Positions 9,201 to 17,305 of a stretch of DNA of 64,000 bases are shown here, piece by piece. The notes beneath the pieces were generated by a model. It was not told the origin of the DNA, made no database searches, and worked only from the letters and a program-made list of their open reading frames with translations. The translations under genes and the position numbers were made by a program. This stretch comes from Bordetella genomosp. 9. GTDB lineage: Bacteria > Pseudomonadota > Gammaproteobacteria > Burkholderiales > Burkholderiaceae_B. The stretch lies in the NCBI RefSeq assembly GCF_002261425.1, contig NZ_NEVJ01000002.1:1054001-1118000 (forward strand). The letters are read 5' to 3'. Position 1 is the stretch's first letter; the number at the start of each line of letters is the position of its first letter.

Positions 9201-9961
9201 CCGGCGCGGACGTCCCAGTTCGATCGTCCCGCGGGGGTGCCGTCCGGCGCGTAGCGCCGTTCGTACACGGCGCGTTGTTCCATGCCGATGGCCATGACCG
9301 TGGACGATCGCGTGCCATAGGTCAGGCCGACAATGAAGGCGCTGCTGAGAAATCGCTCGCGTTCCAGGCCGATGCCGGTGTCGGGCAGTTCGGCATCCCG
9401 GGCCACGGAACGGTCGCCCAGCGCCTCGAACAGCGCTTCGATATCGGGCGACGGCGCGCCGCGCAGGATGTCGGTGAAGGCGGCCTTGGTGCGCGCCAGC
9501 TTGGGCCAGGGCGTGTCCAGCAGGTGATTGGACAGGGCGTAGATGCCCGGTTCCAGCGCGCGCGGCGCCGGGCCGCGATTGCTGTAGTACCAGACGTCGT
9601 CGCCATCGCCGACGATGAGATTGAAGCCGTTATAGGCGTCGCCGCGCGCGGCCACGGTGGCGATGTAATCGGCCGGCGGGACGTCACCGCGCAGGAAGTC
9701 TTCGACCAGTTTGCCGCGCGACGGCGCGCCGGGCAGGATGGTCATGGGATCGCGATAGTTGGTAACCAGCGCGTGGCGGCCGGCGCGCGTCATTCCCATC
9801 CAGGTGCCGCCGGATTGCAGGTCGCGGCCTGCGATGATGCGCGGGTCGTCCTGCCAGGGAGCCGCGGCGGCGGTCGGGCGCGCGTGGTATTCGTCGCGAT
9901 TGGCGGCGACCAGCACCGGTGTATCGGGCACGACGTCGATGGCAAGCACGGCCAGGCACAT
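9197..9961 (-). CDS. NRDE (TANGO2-like) family protein
   Basis: A 254-residue protein starting 'MCLAVLAIDVVPDTPVLVAANRDE', carrying the family-defining Cys2 and NRDE motif. Further conserved blocks are 'GRDLQSGGTWMGMTRAGR', 'ALVTNYRDP', 'SRGKLV' and 'GIYALSNHLLDTPWPK'. The family belongs to the Ntn-hydrolase-like group and is related to eukaryotic TANGO2; its biochemical role in bacteria is not established. It probably forms an operon with the two upstream minus-strand genes (9-nt gap to the YbaK-domain gene). The 3' end overlaps the convergent AraC gene. Confidence 0.9.
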   Translation of the reverse strand: MCLAVLAIDVVPDTPVLVAANRDEYHARPTAAAAPWQDDPRIIAGRDLQSGGTWMGMTRAGRHALVTNYRDPMTILPGAPSRGKLVEDFLRGDVPPADYIATVAARGDAYNGFNLIVGDGDDVWYYSNRGPAPRALEPGIYALSNHLLDTPWPKLARTKAAFTDILRGAPSPDIEALFEALGDRSVARDAELPDTGIGLERERFLSSAFIVGLTYGTRSSTVMAIGMEQRAVYERRYAPDGTPAGRSNWDVRAG

Positions 9962-9970
9962 GATCGCGGT

Positions 9971-10564
9971 TCAGTCCTGGTGGCCGGATGCCGCGCCGGC
10001 CGGACGTGAGGGGGGCGCAGCGTCGCCGCCATCGCGCGTGAAGCTGGCGGTCTTCGGGCGCACCAGGGCAAGGTAGTCGCGCGCGTTCATGACGATGGAC
10101 GCGTCCAGCCGGCCGGCATTGAAGACGATCTCGTCATAGCGGGTGCCCAGCGTCTCGTCCACCAGCAGCGTCAAGGCATCGTCGAAGACGAAAGGCGGGA
10201 TGGCGCCGATTTCGCAGCCCGTCAGTTCACGCGCCAGATCGCGCGTGGCCAGCGACGCCTTCTTGCCGCCGGCCGCGCGCGCGATCGCTTCCAGGTCGGC
10301 CTGGCGGTCGGCGGGGAATACGGCGAGCACGTGGGCGCGCTGCGTGGACGAAAGCTTGACGCGGCAGACCAGCGCCTTGGCGCCCTGGCCGACCGCCGTG
10401 CCGCGTATCGCGGCGACGGCTTCGGAGCGTCCTTCCGCGGAGTGGCGCAACAGGCGGTAGGTGATGCCGGCATGGTCCAGCAGCGACTTCAGGCGGGTAT
10501 GCACGTCAGGCACGTCCCGCACGTCCGGCGTGGACGTGCCGGCAACGTCATGCGTGTCGTTCAT
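9971..10564 (-). CDS. YbaK/aminoacyl-tRNA-synthetase-associated domain protein
   Basis: A protein of about 197 residues whose core is a YbaK/ProX-type domain: 'HTRLKSLLDHAGITYRLLRH', 'AKALVCRV', 'ASLATRDLARELTGCEIGAIPPF' and 'DEIVFNAGRLDASIVMNARDYLAL'. These domains deacylate mischarged tRNAs (Cys/Pro/Ala editing in trans); which tRNA is edited cannot be told. I chose the ATG at 10564 because it lies 7 bases beyond the aldo/keto reductase stop; an ATG at 10603 would overlap that gene by 32 bases. Neither has a good Shine-Dalgarno. The C-terminal 15 residues are Ala/Pro/Gly-rich. Confidence 0.82.
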   Translation of the reverse strand: MNDTHDVAGTSTPDVRDVPDVHTRLKSLLDHAGITYRLLRHSAEGRSEAVAAIRGTAVGQGAKALVCRVKLSSTQRAHVLAVFPADRQADLEAIARAAGGKKASLATRDLARELTGCEIGAIPPFVFDDALTLLVDETLGTRYDEIVFNAGRLDASIVMNARDYLALVRPKTASFTRDGGDAAPPSRPAGAASGHQD

Positions 10565-10571
10565 CGACGTG

Positions 10572-11570
10572 TCAGCGGACGGAGTCGCCGAAACGGTATT
10601 CATGGGTCAAGGCATCCAGCTTGGTTTTCAATTCGGCCGACAGCTTGAATTCGACGGCGGCCAGGGTGTCGTCCAGTTGCTCCGGCTTGCTGGCGCCCAG
10701 CAGCGGCGCGGTGATGGCGGGGTTGGCGAGCACCCAGGCCATCGCCAGCGTGGTCAGCGACACGCCGGCTTCCTGCGCGATGCCGCGCAGGGTCTCGACG
10801 GTTTCGAACGAGCGGTCGTTCCAGTAGCGGTCCTGGTACCGGCCGGCCGCCGTGCCCAGCGTGAAGCGCGTGCCTTCGGCGGGCTTGCCCCCGGCGCGGT
10901 GCTTGCCGGTCAACAAGCCGCCGGCCAGCGGGTTGTAAGGAATCACGGCCAGGCCCTCGGCCTCGCACAGCGGCAGCAGTTCGCGCTCGATCTCGCGGAA
11001 CAGCAGGCTGTAGCGCGGCTGGACGGAGGTGAATCGCGTCAGGTGCCGCACGTCGGCGCGCCCCAGGGCCGTGGCCAGGCGCCAGGCCAGGAAATTCGAC
11101 ACGCCGATGTAGCGCGCGCGGCCGGACTTGACGATGATGTCCAGGGCTTCCAGCGTTTCGTCCAGCGGCGTGGAGTCGTCATCGGAGTGCAACTGGTACA
11201 GGTCGACGTAATCCGTCTGCAGTCGCTTGAGCGAGGCGTCGATCGCATCCAGCAGATGCTTGCGCGACGCGCCGCGTTGCCATGCTTCCGGACCCATTTC
11301 GCCGACCGCCTTGGTGGCCAGGATGAAGCGCGAGCGTTTGCCGCCCAGCCAGCGGCCGATGATTTCTTCGGTGCGTCCCACGGTATCGGGCGTGCCGCCC
11401 AGGGGGTAGACGTCCGCGGTGTCCAGGAAGTTGATGCCGGCGTCCGCCGCCTTGTCCAGGATGCGGCCGGCCAGCGCTTCGTCAGTCTGCAGGCCGAAGG
11501 TCATGGTACCGAGGGCCAGGCGGGAAACCTTCAGGCCGGTGCGGCCGAACTGGATCTTGGGAATGGACAT
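10572..11570 (-). CDS. Aldo/keto reductase
   Basis: A 332-residue NADP(H)-dependent (beta/alpha)8-barrel oxidoreductase. The catalytic tetrad is visible: Asp and Tyr in 'FLDTADVYPLGG', Lys in 'ILATKAVG', and His in 'VDLYQLHSDD'. The cofactor-binding end has 'GLAVIPYNPLAGGLLTGKH' and 'PLLGASKPEQLDDTL'. It most resembles general stress/aldehyde reductases (YajO/Tas-like). The start at 11570 follows a GGAG about 8 nt upstream. It is likely co-transcribed with the YbaK and NRDE genes downstream. The substrate is unknown. Confidence 0.88.
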   Translation of the reverse strand: MSIPKIQFGRTGLKVSRLALGTMTFGLQTDEALAGRILDKAADAGINFLDTADVYPLGGTPDTVGRTEEIIGRWLGGKRSRFILATKAVGEMGPEAWQRGASRKHLLDAIDASLKRLQTDYVDLYQLHSDDDSTPLDETLEALDIIVKSGRARYIGVSNFLAWRLATALGRADVRHLTRFTSVQPRYSLLFREIERELLPLCEAEGLAVIPYNPLAGGLLTGKHRAGGKPAEGTRFTLGTAAGRYQDRYWNDRSFETVETLRGIAQEAGVSLTTLAMAWVLANPAITAPLLGASKPEQLDDTLAAVEFKLSAELKTKLDALTHEYRFGDSVR

Positions 11571-11653
11571 CGTTTTCTCCGGATCGATGCGCCGCGCCGG
11601 CGCGAACCGCGAAGATTCTACGCCCGATGTCCCGCGATGTCGCCGCGGCCGCG

Positions 11654-13252
11654 CTATGCAGCCAATTGGTACTGCAGCGCCGTGCGTTCGAAGTCCGCGA
11701 CCGTGCGGCGTTGCCACGCGGCATCGTGATTCAGTTCTTCGGCCAGGATGCGCGCGACTTCCGGCGCGGCGCGCAGGGCGGCCGCGCTGTCGAGGAACAG
11801 CGCGCGGTTACGGCGAGCCAGCACGTCTTCCACGCTGCGCGCCAGTTCGAAGCGCGCGGCGAAGCGCACGTGGGCTTCGCTGAGCCCGCTGGACGGCACC
11901 AGCATGTGGTCCGCGCCGGGCAGGGCACGCAGTTGCGGAAGGTCGCTGCCGTAGTAGGCGTCGGGCGTGCCGGGCCGCGCCATGCCCGCCGGCGCGCCGG
12001 GGGCGCCGTGCAAGGGCAGATCCTGCGTGCGGCAGGGCGCATAAGGCAGCAGCTGTTCGCGCGTCGCCAGGTCGATGACGTCCTGCGCCATGCGGCGATA
12101 GGTGGTCCATTTGCCGCCGGTCACGGTGATCATGCCGCCGGGCGACACCAGGATGGTGTGCTCGCGCGACAGCGATTTGGTGGCCCCCACGCCGGTGGCC
12201 TTGACCAGCGGGCGCAGGCCGCTCCATACGCTGGTGACGTCGGCGCGCGTGGGCTTGCGGCTCAGGTAGCGTCCGGCCGTGGCCAGGATGAAGTCGACGT
12301 CCTGGCGGCTGGCGTCAGGCTCCAGCGGCAGGTCGGGGCGGGGCACGTCGGTGGTGCCGACGATGGTGTGGCCATTCCAGGGCACGACGAACAGCACGCG
12401 GCCATCGTCGGTCTTGGGAATCAGGATCGCGTTGTCGCCCGGCAGGAATTCGCGCGGCAGGGTCAGGTGCACGCCCTGGCTGGGCGCGACCATGCCGGGC
12501 GCGGCGCGGTCTTCCATGCGGCGGACTTCGTCCACCCACACGCCGGTGGCATTGATCACGCATTTGGCGCGCAGCACGAAACTCGTGTCGCTCAGGATGT
12601 CGCGCGCCGTGACGCCGTCGATGCGGCCATTGCTCTGGTTGAGCCCGGTGACGCCCATGTAGTTCACCGCCACGCCGCCCAAATCGAACAGCGTGCGCAT
12701 GAGCGAAGTGGCCAGGCGCGCGTCGTCGAACTGGCCGTCGTAGTACAGCACGCCGCCGCGCAGCCCATGGCCGTTGACCCGGGGCGCCAGCGTCGGCGCA
12801 TCGGCCAGCGTCTGCGAGCGCGACAGCAGGCGGCTGCCGCGCAGGTTCAGCTTGCCCGCCAGCAGGTCGTACATCTTGAGCCCGATGCCGTAGAACGGCT
12901 GGTCGAGCAGGCCGTACGCCGGCACGACGAAGCCCAGCGGCCATACGACGTGGGGCGCGTTGCGGCCTAGCAGGCCGCGTTCGTGCAGGGCTTCACGCAC
13001 CAGGCTGATATTGCCCTGCGCCAGGTAGCGCACGCCGCCATGCACCAGCTTGGTGGCGCGGCTGGACGTGCCCTTGGCGAAATCCGCCGCCTCGACCAGC
13101 AAGGTGCGGTAGCCGCGCGCCGCCGCATCCACGGCGGTGCCCAGGCCGGTGGCGCCGCCACCGATGACGATGACGTCCCAGGGCTGCGCGGAATCCAGCT
13201 GGCCGAGCAGGCGTTCGCGGGAAGGGGGCGTAATGGCGCGTGGGGTAGTCAT
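11654..13252 (-). CDS. glpD: Aerobic glycerol-3-phosphate dehydrogenase
   Basis: A 532-residue FAD enzyme oxidising sn-glycerol-3-phosphate to dihydroxyacetone phosphate at the inner membrane and feeding the quinone pool. The FAD dinucleotide-binding motif 'DVIVIGGGATGLG' occupies residues 26-38. The family signatures 'SSRATKLVHGGVRYL' and 'VVPWNGHTIVGTTD' follow, then 'SPGGMITVTGGKWTTYRRMA', and a C-terminal helical domain. Length matches E. coli GlpD (about 500 aa). The ATG overlaps the glpR stop by 4 bases, so the two form a translationally coupled unit. No glpK or glpF is seen in the window. Confidence 0.95.
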   Translation of the reverse strand: MTTPRAITPPSRERLLGQLDSAQPWDVIVIGGGATGLGTAVDAAARGYRTLLVEAADFAKGTSSRATKLVHGGVRYLAQGNISLVREALHERGLLGRNAPHVVWPLGFVVPAYGLLDQPFYGIGLKMYDLLAGKLNLRGSRLLSRSQTLADAPTLAPRVNGHGLRGGVLYYDGQFDDARLATSLMRTLFDLGGVAVNYMGVTGLNQSNGRIDGVTARDILSDTSFVLRAKCVINATGVWVDEVRRMEDRAAPGMVAPSQGVHLTLPREFLPGDNAILIPKTDDGRVLFVVPWNGHTIVGTTDVPRPDLPLEPDASRQDVDFILATAGRYLSRKPTRADVTSVWSGLRPLVKATGVGATKSLSREHTILVSPGGMITVTGGKWTTYRRMAQDVIDLATREQLLPYAPCRTQDLPLHGAPGAPAGMARPGTPDAYYGSDLPQLRALPGADHMLVPSSGLSEAHVRFAARFELARSVEDVLARRNRALFLDSAAALRAAPEVARILAEELNHDAAWQRRTVADFERTALQYQLAA

Positions 13253-14043
13253 GGCTGGGGGTGGAGCGTGGAGGGTTCTGAAGTGATTTCGCAGCGCACG
13301 CCGGCATCGCGCAGGACGTTGCCGATGGGTTCGGGCACGGGGAGATCGGTGAACAGGCGGTCGATGCGCGACACGTGCGCGACTTCCACCATGGCCTGGC
13401 GTTCGAACTTGCTGCGGTCGGCCGCGAGCCAGACTTCGCGCGATTGTTCGATGATGGCGCGCGACACGCTGACTTCGCGCAGGTCGTAGTCGCGCAGGGT
13501 GCCGTCGGCCTCGATGCCCGAGATGCCGATCAGCCCGATATCCACCTTGAAGCGGCGGATGAAGTCGATGGCGGCATCGCCGACGATGGCGCGGTCGCTG
13601 GCGCGCATCAGGCCGCCGGCGACGATGACTTCGCAGTCCGGATTGCCGGACAGGATGTCGGCCACATGCAGGTTGTTGGTAACGACGCGCAGGCCGCGAT
13701 GGCGCAGCAGGGCGCGCGCGATGGCTTCGGTGGTGGTGCCGATGTTCAGCATCAGCGAACAGCCGTCGGGCACCCGCGCCGCCACCGCTTCGGCGATGCG
13801 CCGCTTGCCTTCCGCGTTGACCGCCTGGCGCTGCTGGTAGGCGATGTTTTCCGTCGTCGAAGGCGAAGGGACCCGTACCCCGCCATGGAAGCGCGCCAGC
13901 AGGCCGGCATCGGCCAGCAGGGTGACGTCACGGCGGACGGTCTGCAGGGTGACGCCGAAGCGCTGGGCGAGCGCTTCGATGGTGGCGGCGCCGCCTTCGC
14001 GCACGGCGTCCACCAAGGCGATCTGGCGGGGATTCAGGTCCAT
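13249..14043 (-). CDS. glpR: DeoR-family glycerol-3-phosphate regulon repressor
   Basis: A 264-residue DeoR-family repressor. The N-terminal winged helix reads 'RQIALVDAVREGGAATIEAL' and 'RFGVTLQTVRRDVTLLADAG', then 'LLARFHGGV'. The C-terminal sugar-phosphate sensor domain (DeoRC) has 'LNIGTTTEAIARAL', 'VVTNNLHVADIL' and 'DIGLIGISGIEADGTLRDYD'. Location immediately upstream of glpD, with an overlapping ATGA junction, supports GlpR. It should repress glpD and itself until glycerol-3-phosphate binds. A direct repeat just upstream of the start is a candidate operator. Confidence 0.93.
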   Translation of the reverse strand: MDLNPRQIALVDAVREGGAATIEALAQRFGVTLQTVRRDVTLLADAGLLARFHGGVRVPSPSTTENIAYQQRQAVNAEGKRRIAEAVAARVPDGCSLMLNIGTTTEAIARALLRHRGLRVVTNNLHVADILSGNPDCEVIVAGGLMRASDRAIVGDAAIDFIRRFKVDIGLIGISGIEADGTLRDYDLREVSVSRAIIEQSREVWLAADRSKFERQAMVEVAHVSRIDRLFTDLPVPEPIGNVLRDAGVRCEITSEPSTLHPQP

Positions 14044-14054
14044 GAAAAGATGAT

Positions 14055-14070
14055 AAACGAACTAAAACGA
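14055..14070. promoter_or_regulatory. Candidate GlpR operator (10-bp phased TCGTTT repeats)
   Basis: On the glpR coding strand two TCGTTT hexamers (complement AAACGA at 14055-14060 and 14065-14070) lie exactly one helical turn apart, 12 bases before the glpR ATG, in an AT-rich patch within otherwise GC-rich DNA. DeoR-family repressors often bind phased repeats of this kind. Autoregulation of glpR-glpD is inferred. Confidence 0.45.
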
Positions 14071-14360
14071 AAATAAAAGATCATCTTCGCGCCTGATTTT
14101 GTGACTGCCTGCCTTGATTTGATACGTACGGCGACGGATCACATTCGCCGCGCCCCTTATGCTCCTGGACTGCTTCCTTCCGCCATGTGGTTGGGTTGAC
14201 GGGGCTGGCCCTTCGGCGGGTATGATCGCCGGATAAATTGCGCCCGGCCGGCCCGCCTTCGATGACGCGGTGATGACCGCCATGCGAATGGAGCGCTGGA
14301 TGCGTATCGGTGCCACGGCGCCGCGAAAGCTTTACTCATTACTAAATCAGGAGATAGCCA
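14071..14360. other. Intergenic control region between glpR and pckG
   Basis: Together with the repeats above, this non-coding stretch separates two divergent genes (14044-14360 in all). It contains the candidate pckG promoter listed separately and, at 14341-14356, an AT-rich leader ending in CAGGAGATAG that supplies the pckG Shine-Dalgarno. Short open frames here (e.g. 14062-14316 on the minus strand) have no recognisable features and are not called as genes. Confidence 0.4.
14196..14226 (+). promoter_or_regulatory. Candidate sigma-70 promoter of pckG
   Basis: TTGACG at 14196-14201 (5/6 to the -35 consensus) and TATGAT at 14221-14226 (5/6 to the -10 consensus) are separated by 19 bp, slightly longer than optimal. 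Transcription would begin about 128 bases before the pckG ATG. It was found by eye; no start site is known. Confidence 0.4.
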
Positions 14361-16217
14361 ATGAACCGACCCCTGGATGGACTCGTCGCCGCGCTCAACG
14401 TGCCGGCCTATGTGCGGCACCGTAGACTCGTCGACTGGGTGGGGGAATTCGTGGCGCTGGCCAAGCCGGATCGCGTGGTCTGGTGCGACGGCTCGCAGGA
14501 AGAGTACGACCGCCTGTGCGAACAGATGGTCCAGGCCGGCACGCTGCGCCGGCTGAATCCGGAAAAGCGTCCGAACTCCTATTTGGCATGGTCCGATCCC
14601 GGCGACGTCGCGCGGGTCGAAGACCGCACCTTCATCTGCACGGACGACAAGGCCGATGCCGGCCCGAACAACAACTGGGCGGCGCCGGCGGAAATGCGCG
14701 CGACGCTGAACAAGCTGTTCGACGGCTCCATGCGCGGCCGCACGCTGTACGTGGTGCCGTTTTCCATGGGGCCGCTGGGCTCGCCGATTTCGCACATCGG
14801 CGTCGAACTGACCGACAGTCCCTATGTGGTCGTCAGCATGCGCATCATGACCCGCATGGGCAGCAAGGTGTACGACATCCTGGGCGATGACGGCGAATTC
14901 GTGCCGTGCGTCCATACCGTGGGCGCGCCCCTGGCCGAAGGCCAGGCCGACGTGCCGTGGCCCTGCAACCCCACCAAGTACATCGTGCACTATCCCGCCA
15001 CGCGCGAGATATGGAGCTATGGTTCGGGCTATGGCGGCAACGCGCTGCTGGGCAAGAAGTGCTTCGCGCTGCGCATCGCTTCCACGATGGGCCGCGACGA
15101 GGGCTGGCTGGCCGAACACATGCTGATCCTGGGCGTGACCTCGCCGCAAGGGCGCAAGCATCACGTGGCGGCCGCCTTCCCGTCGGCCTGCGGCAAGACC
15201 AATTTCGCCATGCTGATCCCGCCGGAAGGGCTGGACGGCTGGAAGGTTTCGACGATCGGCGACGACATCGCCTGGATCAAGCCCGGCAAGGACGGCAAGC
15301 TGCACGCCATCAACCCGGAAGCCGGCTATTTCGGCGTGGCCCCGGGCACCGGTGAAAAGACCAACCCCAACGCCATGGCGACGCTGCGCGAGAACTGCAT
15401 CTTCACCAACGTGGCGCTGACCGATGACGGCGACGTCTGGTGGGAAGGCATGACCGAGCAGGCGCCCGCGCACCTGATCGACTGGCAGGGACAGGACTGG
15501 ACGCCGCAGATCGGCAAGGAAACCGGCCGCAAGGCCGCGCATCCGAACGCGCGCTTCACGGCGCCGGCGTCGCAGTGCCCGTCCATCGACAGCGAATGGG
15601 AAAACCCCCAGGGCGTGGTGATCGATGCCTTCATCTTCGGCGGCCGCCGTTCGACCACGGTCCCGCTGGTGACGGAAGCCCGCAACTGGGAAGAGGGCGT
15701 CTACATGGCGGCCACCATGGGCTCGGAAACCACCGCCGCGGCCGCTGGCCAGCAAGGCGTGGTGCGGCGCGATCCCTTCGCCATGCTGCCGTTCTGCGGC
15801 TACAACATGAGCGACTACTTCCAGCACTGGCTGAGCCTGGGCGAGCAACTGCGCCAGACCGGCGCCACGCTGCCGCGCTTCTACTGCGTCAACTGGTTCC
15901 GCAAGGGACCGGACGGCAAGTTCGTGTGGCCCGGTTTCGGCGAGAACATGCGCGTGCTGAAGTGGATGCTGGAGCGCATCGAAGGCAAGGCCGGCGGCCA
16001 GGAGCACGTGTTCGGCGTGACGCCGCGCTACCAGGATCTCGACTGGAAGGGCATGGATTTCAGCGCCGAGCAGTATGAGCTGGTCTCTTCCATCGACAGC
16101 GCGGCCTGGCGCGACGAGCTGGCCCTGCACGAGGAGCTGTTCACGCAGCTCGCCGAACGCCTGCCCAAGTCCCTGCCGGCGACCAAGCAGCGTATCGAGG
16201 AACGGCTGGCGGCCTGA
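14361..16217 (+). CDS. pckG: Phosphoenolpyruvate carboxykinase (GTP)
   Basis: A 618-residue GTP-dependent PEPCK, converting oxaloacetate plus GTP to PEP, the entry step of gluconeogenesis. Hallmarks are '[20 protein letters not shown]', the kinase P-loop 'FPSACGKTN' with the hyper-reactive Cys277, the metal site 'STIGDDIAW', '[20 protein letters not shown]', and the GTP-class block '[14 protein letters not shown]'. Length equals typical GTP-PEPCKs (about 600-620), longer than the ATP type. The start follows a strong Shine-Dalgarno (AGGAGATAG). The gene is monocistronic, ending at a strong terminator. Confidence 0.97.
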   Translation: MNRPLDGLVAALNVPAYVRHRRLVDWVGEFVALAKPDRVVWCDGSQEEYDRLCEQMVQAGTLRRLNPEKRPNSYLAWSDPGDVARVEDRTFICTDDKADAGPNNNWAAPAEMRATLNKLFDGSMRGRTLYVVPFSMGPLGSPISHIGVELTDSPYVVVSMRIMTRMGSKVYDILGDDGEFVPCVHTVGAPLAEGQADVPWPCNPTKYIVHYPATREIWSYGSGYGGNALLGKKCFALRIASTMGRDEGWLAEHMLILGVTSPQGRKHHVAAAFPSACGKTNFAMLIPPEGLDGWKVSTIGDDIAWIKPGKDGKLHAINPEAGYFGVAPGTGEKTNPNAMATLRENCIFTNVALTDDGDVWWEGMTEQAPAHLIDWQGQDWTPQIGKETGRKAAHPNARFTAPASQCPSIDSEWENPQGVVIDAFIFGGRRSTTVPLVTEARNWEEGVYMAATMGSETTAAAAGQQGVVRRDPFAMLPFCGYNMSDYFQHWLSLGEQLRQTGATLPRFYCVNWFRKGPDGKFVWPGFGENMRVLKWMLERIEGKAGGQEHVFGVTPRYQDLDWKGMDFSAEQYELVSSIDSAAWRDELALHEELFTQLAERLPKSLPATKQRIEERLAA

Positions 16218-16250
16218 GGCCGAGCGCGGTTTTCAGCCGCGCCAACGCCA

Positions 16251-16300
16251 AAGCCCACGGGGCCTGGCATCTTGTCGATGCCAGGCCCCGTGGGCTTTTT
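16251..16300 (+). terminator. Strong intrinsic terminator of pckG
   Basis: A perfect 20-bp stem (16251-16270 with 16278-16297) around a 7-nt loop ends in a run of five T's (16296-16300), 34 bases after the pckG stop. Because the stem opens with AA, it also gives T's on the minus strand and may terminate the convergent gene at 16325. Confidence 0.92.
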
Positions 16301-16324
16301 ACCTTGCGTGCCGGGCCGGGAGGA

Positions 16325-16627
16325 TCAGTCGTCCAGGTCCAGATCGTCGTCGTCCTCATCCTCGTCTTCTTCATCCTGTTCCAGCGCGTCGTAGCCCTTC
16401 CAGGTGATGCGCCACATGGCGTCCGGACCGACGGTGCTTTCGGTCAGCTTCTTGGCCAGGCCGGCGTCGGCCAGCAGCTCCAGGTGGTGGACGACCGTGT
16501 CGGGCGTGGCGCCGTCGATATCGAGCTCCTGCACGGCAGCCGTCACGTCGCGTCCGCTCAGGACGGCGGCTTCTGCGTCCCGGAAAGCGCCCAGGATGGA
16601 AACGACCAGATCGAAATTGCGTTGCAT
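16325..16627 (-). CDS. Small winged-helix-like protein with acidic tail
   Basis: A 100-residue protein beginning 'MQRNFDLVVSILGAFRDAEA'. Predicted helices followed by 'TPDTVVHHLELLADAGLAKK' and 'DAMWRITWKGYDALEQ' look like a small winged-helix domain similar to DUF2513 proteins. The last 18 residues are almost entirely Asp/Glu (DEEDEDEDDDDLDLDD), a nucleic-acid-mimic or protein-interaction tail rather than part of the fold. The function is unknown. It is convergent with pckG and shares its terminator region. Confidence 0.7.
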   Translation of the reverse strand: MQRNFDLVVSILGAFRDAEAAVLSGRDVTAAVQELDIDGATPDTVVHHLELLADAGLAKKLTESTVGPDAMWRITWKGYDALEQDEEDEDEDDDDLDLDD

Positions 16628-16733
16628 GGCGATACCTCAATGGTTGGCGCGCCGCGGCGGCGCACCAGCAACGTTAACAGATGTCCCGCCATGACCGTGT
16701 GACGCCTGATCCGTGACCTCTGTTCCGTGACGT

Positions 16734-17255
16734 TCAATCGGGCAGCAGGCAGTCCCGGCATGGCGTCAAGGCCACATGCGCATCGCGGATCATGAAGTTG
16801 ACCAGCGTGGTGGATACGCCCAGGTCGCGCGCGATGTCGCGCTGGGTATGGCCTTCGATGCGGTACAGCTCGAAGGCGCGGCGCGTGCGCGCCGACAGGC
16901 CGGCCAGCGCGGCGTTGGCCATGGCCAGTGCCTGCTGGCTGATGGCGAGGTCGTCCGCGCCATTGGCGGCCATGACGTGCTCGCCGTCCTCCTCTTCGGT
17001 GAAGAGGCGGTATTCCAGGGCACGGCGGCGGTGGTAGTCGATGGCCAGGTGGCGCACGGTCTGGAACAGGTAGGCCACGGGCTCGCGTATGGTCGCCAGC
17101 GGCGGCCCTTCCAGCAATTTCAGGTAGGTGTCCTGCACGACGTCGTCGGCCAATTCCACCGAACCCAGGATGCGCAGGGCGGTGCGCTGCAGCTTGGGCT
17201 GATGGATCATGTACAGCGCCGCCAGCGATTCGGCGGCCGGGGTCTCTTTCTGCAT
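16734..17255 (-). CDS. ECF sigma factor, PvdS/OrbS iron-starvation type
   Basis: A 173-residue group-IV sigma factor. Region 2 has 'LADDVVQDTYLKLLEG' and 'YLFQTVRHLAIDYHRRRALE'; region 4 has 'LSARTRRAFELYRIEGHTQR' and 'LGVSTTLVNFMIRDAHVAL'. The segments 'LFQ.VR.LAIDHYR..ALE' and 'VS.TLVNFMIRDA' resemble Pseudomonas PvdS rather than FecI in general. Such sigma factors transcribe siderophore biosynthesis genes from TAAAT-N16-CGT promoters, and one such element precedes mbtH in this window. A good Shine-Dalgarno (AAGGAG) precedes the ATG at 17255. The gene lies 50 bases downstream of the receptor gene, so the two are probably co-transcribed. The C-terminus carries a CxxC ('LTPCRDCLLPD'). Confidence 0.88.
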   Translation of the reverse strand: MQKETPAAESLAALYMIHQPKLQRTALRILGSVELADDVVQDTYLKLLEGPPLATIREPVAYLFQTVRHLAIDYHRRRALEYRLFTEEEDGEHVMAANGADDLAISQQALAMANAALAGLSARTRRAFELYRIEGHTQRDIARDLGVSTTLVNFMIRDAHVALTPCRDCLLPD

Positions 17256-17305
17256 GGATGCTCCTTGCGGATACGCTCGGGATGCCGGCTCGCGATACCG
17301 TGGCG

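Noticed and set aside
14062..14316. 84-codon minus-strand frame in the glpR-pckG intergenic region
   Set aside because: It covers the candidate operator and promoter elements, has no motif, and its C-terminus is encoded by the AT-rich control patch.
16734..17255. Calling this sigma factor a second FecI
   Set aside because: Region 2 and region 4 residues match PvdS-like proteins more closely, and it has no adjacent fecR of its own.
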